From assembly GCA_013695885.1 (NCBI GenBank), contig JACCZP010000113.1:1-9184 (forward strand): DNA of 9,184 nucleotides, given 5' to 3'. Made by a program: the position numbers and the translations under genes. The notes beneath the pieces were generated by a model. It did no database searches, was not told where the DNA came from, and saw only the letters and a list, made by a program, of their open reading frames with translations. Shown piece after piece: positions 5,266 to 9,184 of the stretch. This stretch comes from Thermoleophilaceae bacterium (lineage in GTDB: Bacteria > Actinomycetota > Thermoleophilia > Solirubrobacterales > Thermoleophilaceae). Positions within the stretch are counted from its first letter, which is position 1. Each line of letters begins with the position of its first letter.

Positions 5266-6944
5266 CGCTCGAGCACCTCCTCGGCGGCGCCCGCGAGCGC
5301 GACATTCGCGCTCTCGCGGCCGCGCCGCACCTGAAGCTCGGCCTCGCCCGCCTCGACCCCCCGGCGCCCGATCGTGACCCGAAGGGGGCATCCGAGCAGC
5401 TCCGCGTCGGCGAACTTCTCGCCCGGACGGATCTCCCGGTCGTCGTAGGCCACGTCGAGCCCGAGGTCCCGAAGCTCGCCGTACAGGTCGTCCGCCACGC
5501 GGGCGGCCTCCTCGTCGGCGCCTCCGAGCCGCACGAGCTCGACGTCGAACGGCGCGATCGACCGCGGCCACGAGATGCCGCGCTCGTCTGCGTACTGCTC
5601 CACCGCCGCCGCCATGATCCGGGCCGGCCCGATCCCGTAGGAGCCCATCCACACCGGGTGCTCGGTGCCCGACTCGTCGAGGTAGGTCGCCCCGAGCGGC
5701 TCGGAGTACCGGGTGCCGAGCTTGAAGATGTTGCCCACCTCGATGGCGGGCTCGAGGCGGATCTCGGCGCCCGCCGGACAGCGGTCACCGGCCTCGACGG
5801 TGCGCACGTCCACCCACTCGGCGTCGAAGTCCCGTCCGGGCTCGACCCCGCGCAGGTGGCGGTCGGCCTCCCCCGCGCCGCTGACGAGCCCGCGGAGGCC
5901 GCGCAGGGCCTCGTCGGCCAGGACCCGCGTGCGGGCGCCCACAGGCCCTATGAACCCGGGCACGCTCCCGAAGCGCTCGGCCACCTCGGCGACGCGCGCG
6001 GGGCGGGCGGGCTCGCCGAGCGCGTTGTGGAGCTTGATCTCGTTCAGACGGTGGTCCCCGCGCAGCAGCACCAGCACGGCCTCGCCGGACTCGGTGATGG
6101 TCGGCATGGCCTTGACGAGCGCCCCGTGCGGGACCTCCAGCATGCCCGCCACCTGCTCGACGGTGGTGGCGCCGGGGGTGTCCACGGGCTCGGGCGCGGC
6201 CAGGGGCTCCGGCAGGTCCGCCACCGGCCGGGGCTCCGCGCTCGCCACCTCGACGTTGGCGGCGTAGCCGGCGCTCGAGAGCGCGACCTCGTTCTCGCCC
6301 GCCGCGCACGGCGCCATGTACTCGTGCGCGCCGAATCCGCCCATCGCCCCCACGTCCGACTCCACGCGGTACCACTCGAGGCCGCAGCGGTCGAAGATCG
6401 CGTCGTAGGCGCTCACGTGCTTCTCGTAGGAGGCGTCGAGGCCCTCGAGGTCGCGGTCGAAGGAGTAGGAGTCCTTCATCACGAACTCGCGCGTGCGCAG
6501 CACGCCCGCCCGCGGCCGGGGCTCGTCGCGTTCCTTGAGCTGGAAGTGGTACAGGATGAGCGGCAGGTCGCGGTAGGAGCGCACCTCGTTCGCCACGTGG
6601 GAGGTGAGCGCCTCCTCGTGGGTCATGGCGAGCACGAGGTCGGCTCCGCGACGGTCCTCGAGCTTGAACAGCTCGTCGATCCCGTAGCGCCCGGAGCGCC
6701 GCCACAGCTCCGCCGGCTGGAGGAGCGGGAGCAGGAGCTCCTGGCCGCCGATGCGGTCGATCTCCTCGCGCACGATCTGCTCGACCCGGCGGTGCACGCG
6801 CCAGCCCGCGGGCAGAAAGCTCCACATGCCGGCTCCGAGCTGGCGCACGAGCCCCGCCCGGACCATGAGCCGGTGGGAGACCGCCTCCGCGTCGGCCGGC
6901 GCCTCCTTCACGGTCGGGAGGAAGTAAGCGCTGAGCCTCGTCAC
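5247..6944 (-). CDS. proS: Prolyl-tRNA synthetase (bacterial type with editing domain)
   Basis: A 565-residue class II enzyme that charges tRNA-Pro; E. coli ProS is about 572. The catalytic core has LVRQLGAGMWSFLPAGWRV (32-50), MTHEEALT (107-114), KERDEPRPRAGVLRTREFVMKDSYSF (137-162) and class II motif 3 in MGSYGIGPAR (433-442). An insertion (about 225-400) holds the INS domain that removes mischarged alanine, with the key lysine as K278 in GALVKAMP and GDHRLNEIKL at 296-305. GNIFKLGTRYSEPLGA (404-419) rejoins the core. The anticodon-binding domain runs from about 465, with YDDREIRPGEKFADAELLG (500-518). The start is GTG at 6944; no Shine-Dalgarno is visible, and a TAGACT -10-like element 10 bases upstream suggests a nearly leaderless message. 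The frame continues upstream but has no homologous sequence there. It is the first gene of the minus block, overlapping pgsA. Confidence 0.97.
   Translation of the reverse strand: MTRLSAYFLPTVKEAPADAEAVSHRLMVRAGLVRQLGAGMWSFLPAGWRVHRRVEQIVREEIDRIGGQELLLPLLQPAELWRRSGRYGIDELFKLEDRRGADLVLAMTHEEALTSHVANEVRSYRDLPLILYHFQLKERDEPRPRAGVLRTREFVMKDSYSFDRDLEGLDASYEKHVSAYDAIFDRCGLEWYRVESDVGAMGGFGAHEYMAPCAAGENEVALSSAGYAANVEVASAEPRPVADLPEPLAAPEPVDTPGATTVEQVAGMLEVPHGALVKAMPTITESGEAVLVLLRGDHRLNEIKLHNALGEPARPARVAEVAERFGSVPGFIGPVGARTRVLADEALRGLRGLVSGAGEADRHLRGVEPGRDFDAEWVDVRTVEAGDRCPAGAEIRLEPAIEVGNIFKLGTRYSEPLGATYLDESGTEHPVWMGSYGIGPARIMAAAVEQYADERGISWPRSIAPFDVELVRLGGADEEAARVADDLYGELRDLGLDVAYDDREIRPGEKFADAELLGCPLRVTIGRRGVEAGEAELQVRRGRESANVALAGAAEEVLERWRRLP
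5276..5280 (-). promoter_or_regulatory. Shine-Dalgarno that decides the pgsA start
   Basis: GGAGG on the minus strand inside the proS 3' end, ten bases before the GTG at 5265. With no ATG in the frame, it is the main reason to prefer this GTG. Confidence 0.45.
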
Positions 6945-7050
6945 GGGGAGATCGAGTCTAAGCCGTGGGCCGAGGCCACCTGCCGCGTCGCGCTGCGCCC
7001 CGCCACGACCGATAAGGTCCGCACCGGAACCCTGCCGGTTCCCTGCTGTT
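6945..7050. promoter_or_regulatory. Divergent promoter region between proS and the secreted hydrolase gene
   Basis: 106 bases separate the two divergent starts. On plus, TAAGGT at 7013-7018 could serve as a -10 for the hydrolase gene, but no -35 is seen. Nearer the ATG is a perfect interrupted palindrome, GGAACC-CTGCC-GGTTCC (7026-7042), overlapping a second one, ACCGG-7 bases-CCGGT (7023-7039). The only 8 bases between the palindrome and the ATG hold no Shine-Dalgarno. The palindrome could be an operator or a leader hairpin. Confidence 0.4.
6955..6960 (-). promoter_or_regulatory. -10-like element for proS
   Basis: TAGACT on the minus strand fits the TAnnnT form common in Actinobacteria. It ends ten bases before the GTG of proS, so the transcript would begin within a few bases of the start codon. 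No -35 is recognisable 16-18 bases upstream. Confidence 0.35.
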
Positions 7051-8673
7051 ATGGACACTGTCATGGCCCGATCCATCCACCGCCCCGTCCGCCGGCGCCT
7101 GCTCGCAGCCGTCGCCTTCGCCGGCGCCCTGCTCGGCGCGGTCCCCGCCGTCTCGGAGGCGGCGCGCGGGCAGCTGACGATCATGGAGGATCCCAGCCAG
7201 CTGGTCAGCGAGGACCCCGGCCGCCGCGCACAGACCCTCGCCGAGTTCGAGGCGCTCGGCGTCGACACCGTGAAGATCGCGGTGCCGTGGCGCTCGGTCG
7301 CGCCGTCGTCGGGGTCGGAGTCCCGGCCCGGGGGCTTCGACGGCGCCGATCCCTCCGCCTATGCCGAGGGCGCCTTCGCCCGCTTCGACGGGGCCGTGCA
7401 GGACGCCACCGCACGCGGCTTCCGGGTCATCCTCTCCCCCACCGCGCCCGCCCCGGAGTGGGCCACCCAGCGCGGCGAGCGCTCGGGCGTGGTCGGTGTT
7501 TGGAGGGTGGATCCCGCCGAGTACGGCCGCTTCGTGCAGAGCCTCGGCGTGCGCTACTCGGGCTCGTTCCAGGGGCTCCCGCGCGTTTCGAGCTGGTCGC
7601 TGTGGAACGAGCCGAACCATCCCCTCTTCATGCAGCCCCTCTCCGAGCGCCTCGGGGGCGGGCGGCTGGTGCCGAGCTCGCCGCACCGCTACCGGCGGAT
7701 GTACGTGGCCGGCCAGGGCGGGCTCGAGCGCTCGGGCCACGGCTCGGACACCGTGCTGTTCGGTGAGATCCTGCCCATCGGGCAGTCGAACCGCGGGCCG
7801 ACGAACACGATCCGCCCGATCGAGTTTCTGCGCGAGTTCTACTGCCTGGACGAGCGCTACCGCGCCTACCGCGGCCGCCGCGCCCGGGTGCGGGGCTGCT
7901 CCCGCTTCCCGCGGGTGAAGACGAGCGGGCTGGCCTACCACGCCTACACCCGCCCGGGCGGCCCGCGCGTGGTCGTGCCCACTACCGACGACGCGACGAT
8001 CGGCCAGATCCGCCGCCTCGAGCAGGCGCTCACGCGCATCGCGCGCAGCCGGCGCGTGCAGCGCGGCCTGCCGATCTACAACACGGAGTTCGGCCTCCAG
8101 AGCAAGCCGCCGGACTGTGGCGGCTTCGGCACCTCGCTCGCGAACCAGGCCGCCTACATCAACGAGTCCGAGTACATCTCCTACACCCGGCCGCGGGTGG
8201 CCAGCTACTCGAACTACCTGCTGATCGACGATGCGATCAACACCTCGTTCGGCCGCTCGTCCCCCCAGCGCTACCGCGGCTTCCAGTCCGGGCTGCGCTT
8301 CGGTCCGAACGCGCTCTCGTGCTCGGGCGGCGGCGCGTTCGCTCTCGCGCAGCAGAAGCCGGCCTACGAGGCCTTCCGCACGCCGATCTTCGTCCGCCGC
8401 GTCCGCGGGGGGGTCCAGGTCTTCGGGCGGGCGCGCCCGCGGCGCTTCGAGCCCCAGGCCATCCAGATCCTCCGCAACGGGAACACGGTCGGCACCGTCA
8501 CCGCCCGGGGATACTTCCTGACGCGCGTGCGCGGCTCGAGCGCCGGGACGTGGCAGCTGCGCTGGAGCGCGGGTGGCCAGACCTTCGAGTCGCGGACCAC
8601 ACGTGCGCTGGCCGATCCGCGCAACGCCCGGCGCGGGTCGAGCGGGCCCGAGCGGACGGCCAGCGGCAGGTAG
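7051..8673 (+). CDS. Secreted glycoside-hydrolase-fold protein, family not identified
   Basis: A 540-residue protein. Residues 11-38 form a signal peptide: Arg-rich start (RPVRRR), hydrophobic core (LLAAVAFAGALLGA) and likely cleavage after SEA near 37. The body reads as a (beta/alpha)8 barrel of the clan A glycosidase type: VDTVKIAVPWRSVAP (71-85), GFRVILSP (123-130), SSWSLWNEPNH (180-190) with E187 as the likely acid/base, GLAYHAYT (293-300), and IYNTEFGLQS (342-351) with E346 as the likely nucleophile. A small beta domain (about 445-515) follows, then a disordered Arg/Ser-rich tail. An insertion around 262-290 holds C265 and C283, a possible disulfide. The substrate is unknown. ATG at 7051 and ATG at 7063 (residue 5) are both possible; neither has a Shine-Dalgarno. 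The gene stands alone, divergent from proS. It may trim extracellular polysaccharide or envelope glycans, or bind them. Confidence 0.88.
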   Translation: MDTVMARSIHRPVRRRLLAAVAFAGALLGAVPAVSEAARGQLTIMEDPSQLVSEDPGRRAQTLAEFEALGVDTVKIAVPWRSVAPSSGSESRPGGFDGADPSAYAEGAFARFDGAVQDATARGFRVILSPTAPAPEWATQRGERSGVVGVWRVDPAEYGRFVQSLGVRYSGSFQGLPRVSSWSLWNEPNHPLFMQPLSERLGGGRLVPSSPHRYRRMYVAGQGGLERSGHGSDTVLFGEILPIGQSNRGPTNTIRPIEFLREFYCLDERYRAYRGRRARVRGCSRFPRVKTSGLAYHAYTRPGGPRVVVPTTDDATIGQIRRLEQALTRIARSRRVQRGLPIYNTEFGLQSKPPDCGGFGTSLANQAAYINESEYISYTRPRVASYSNYLLIDDAINTSFGRSSPQRYRGFQSGLRFGPNALSCSGGGAFALAQQKPAYEAFRTPIFVRRVRGGVQVFGRARPRRFEPQAIQILRNGNTVGTVTARGYFLTRVRGSSAGTWQLRWSAGGQTFESRTTRALADPRNARRGSSGPERTASGR

Positions 8674-8679
8674 CCGTCC
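8654..8679 (+). terminator. Hairpin straddling the hydrolase stop codon
   Basis: GGACGGC (8654-8660) and GCCGTCC (8673-8679) are a perfect 7-base inverted repeat around a 12-base loop that holds most of the TAG stop (8671-8673). Only two T follow, so it is a terminator candidate without a T-tract, like the one at the end of the left-hand gene. Confidence 0.4.
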
Positions 8680-8746
8680 TTCGGCCGGGTCCGGGCGCTG
8701 CTGCGGGCGGGTCCTGTCGCCGTCCGTGCCCTCGCGGCTCGGGCTG

Positions 8747-8802
8747 GGCGGTCTACCGCGGGGAGTGGTTGGGCTCGACTCCCCCACCTCCCGGCTACCG
8801 CC
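8747..8802. repeat. Nested inverted repeat
   Basis: The outer arms GGCGGT (8747-8752) and ACCGCC (8797-8802) match perfectly over six bases. Inside, GGGGAG (8760-8765) matches CTCCCC (8779-8784), and GTGG (8765-8768) can alternatively pair with CCAC (8784-8787). The inner options exclude each other. Confidence 0.4.
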
Positions 8803-8815
8803 TTCGGTGGGCTCG

Positions 8816-8843
8816 CTCGCGCAGGCGTCCGCCCTTGCGCGAG
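8816..8843. repeat. Perfect 8-bp inverted repeat
   Basis: CTCGCGCA (8816-8823) and TGCGCGAG (8836-8843) pair perfectly. The 12-base loop can itself close with GGC (8824-8826 region) and GCC. This is the most stable hairpin in the gap and could act as a terminator or RNA stem. Confidence 0.5.
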
Positions 8844-8877
8844 AGCACTACCGGCGCCACCCGCCCGATCGGCGTGG

Positions 8878-8917
8878 GGCCGACGACGGCGCGCGTCTAC
8901 TGCTGGGAGGGTCGGCC
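8878..8917. repeat. Perfect 7-bp inverted repeat with long loop
   Basis: GGCCGAC (8878-8884) and GTCGGCC (8911-8917) are exact complements separated by 26 bases. The loop is GC-rich; nothing in it matches a known RNA that I recognise. Confidence 0.4.
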
Positions 8918-8949
8918 TAAGCGGACTCTGCCGAACTCGTCAACCGCTG

Positions 8950-8978
8950 TTGCCCATCCACGGCAATGCGGGTACCTT
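8950..8978 (+). promoter_or_regulatory. Promoter for the helix-turn-helix gene
   Basis: TTGCCC (8950-8955) resembles a -35 (TTGACA, four of six) and TACCTT (8973-8978) fits TAnnnT, with exactly 17 bases between them. Transcription would start about 8985-8988, at or just before the GTG start codon, so the message is probably leaderless. Confidence 0.5.
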
Positions 8979-8987
8979 CGCGCAGGC

Positions 8988-9184
8988 GTGGCACCCCGCC
9001 TCGGCCAACTCGTCCGCGGAGCCGGTCAGCTCGAGGACCCCGACCAGGGGCTCCGTGCGGTCGCCGGCCTGCGGCGGACGCTCGAGTCCCTCGAAGCCGC
9101 CCACGTCGAGGTCGCGGTTCGCGCTGGATGGTCGTGGAGTCGGATCGCCGGGGCACTCGGCGTGACCAAGCAGGCCGCGCACAA
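8988..9184 (+). CDS. Small helix-turn-helix protein (3' end outside window)
   Basis: The frame starting at GTG 8988 gives 65 residues up to the right edge with no stop. A helical N-terminal part (DPDQGLRAVAGLRRTLESLEAAHVEVAVR, given here as roughly residues 17-45) leads into a clear helix-turn-helix: AGWSWSRIAGALGVTKQAAH (46-65), with the pattern 'GWSW.RIA.ALGV.KQA.H'. Small proteins of this pattern are common in high-GC Actinobacteria, and from memory some lie beside genes with a Clp N-terminal domain; that neighbour, if present, is outside the window. No earlier in-frame start exists within the 48 bases before it. There is no Shine-Dalgarno, but the promoter above places the transcript start at the codon itself. 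Codon use is strongly third-position GC, unlike the opposite-strand frames here, which I treat as shadows. It probably binds DNA; target unknown. Confidence 0.82.
   Translation, partial: MAPRLGQLVRGAGQLEDPDQGLRAVAGLRRTLESLEAAHVEVAVRAGWSWSRIAGALGVTKQAAH

Larger units (their letters stand above)
8674..8987. other. Gene-free stretch with several inverted repeats
   Basis: No open frame here has a recognisable protein; frames crossing it are extensions antisense or out of phase with neighbours. It does hold ordered repeats: GGCGGT at 8747-8752 with ACCGCC at 8797-8802, enclosing GGGGAG...CTCCCC; CTCGCGCA at 8816-8823 with TGCGCGAG at 8836-8843; and GGCCGAC at 8878-8884 with GTCGGCC at 8911-8917. 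A structured RNA or a set of terminators is possible. The last 40 bases hold the promoter of the next gene. Confidence 0.6.

Noticed and set aside
7026..7050. GGAAC-17-GTT, an ECF-sigma-like promoter before the hydrolase gene, tempting beside an anti-sigma fragment
   Set aside because: The GTT touches the ATG at 7051, so the transcript would start inside the gene unless the second ATG (7063) is used. The anti-sigma fragment is over 6 kb away and its sigma is not in the window. The GGAAC is also fully explained as a palindrome arm.
5658..7766. A 702-residue plus-strand frame opposite proS
   Set aside because: Low-complexity Arg/Ala/Gly/Leu/His composition with no domain; typical shadow frame of a high-GC gene on the other strand.
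6958..8787. A 609-residue minus-strand frame opposite the hydrolase gene
   Set aside because: Same shadow composition. The plus-strand gene has a signal peptide and catalytic motifs, and the minus frame has none.
8765..8790. GGGCTCGACTCCC followed by CCACCTCC, resembling the T-arm and 3' end of a tmRNA or tRNA
   Set aside because: Only three T-stem pairs form, the loop lacks the second T of TTCGA, no CCA follows, and no tmRNA body or anticodon arm is present on either side. It could be a short att-like remnant but nothing else supports integration.
8917..9182. Minus-strand frames at the right edge
   Set aside because: They overlap the helix-turn-helix frame, have no recognisable fold and no start signals; the plus frame has both a promoter and a clear DNA-binding motif.
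1..9184. CRISPR array, insertion sequence or prophage genes
   Set aside because: No regularly spaced direct repeats, no transposase or integrase motif and no phage gene seen; gene order looks chromosomal and housekeeping.

Overview
This is a compact, very GC-rich window (roughly 70% or more by eye) with dense genes, many GTG starts, ATGA stop/start overlaps and very short intergenic gaps. Gene content points to an actinobacterium, probably of the Thermoleophilia/Solirubrobacterales kind. The indicators are a GarA/OdhI-type FHA protein next to an FtsR-type MerR regulator, an RsiG-like small protein, and RskA-type anti-sigma fragments. The taxonomic call is inference from gene types, not from a marker gene.

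Layout. (1) 1-423, plus strand: the 3' end of a gene resembling the extracytoplasmic domain of an RskA-type anti-sigma factor. It runs in from the left edge and converges on the next block. (2) 442-6944, minus strand: a block of eight genes read right to left. These are proS (prolyl-tRNA synthetase), pgsA-like CDP-alcohol phosphatidyltransferase, an RsiG-like c-di-GMP-type anti-sigma protein, a GarA-like zinc-ribbon/FHA protein, an FtsR-like MerR regulator, apt (adenine phosphoribosyltransferase), an SRPBCC protein, and an alkyl-DHAP-synthase-like FAD oxidase. A good -10 element (TATAGT) in the 52-bp gap before the rsiG-like gene suggests two transcription units: proS-pgsA, and a six-gene rsiG-garA-ftsR-apt-SRPBCC-FAD operon. 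(3) 6945-7050: a divergent promoter region. (4) 7051-8673, plus strand: a secreted glycoside-hydrolase-fold protein. (5) 8674-8987: a gene-free stretch with several perfect inverted repeats. (6) 8988 to the right edge, plus strand: the start of a small helix-turn-helix protein with a well-placed promoter and a possible leaderless GTG start.

How the genes fit together. The middle operon puts three signalling or cell-cycle proteins side by side: a predicted c-di-GMP-dependent anti-sigma, a phospho-switchable FHA metabolic regulator, and a cell-division regulator. Purine salvage and two possible lipid genes follow. This is the part most worth attention. The ProS and PgsA genes are housekeeping. 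I did not see an insertion sequence, CRISPR array, rRNA or convincing tRNA, and no sign of recent transfer.
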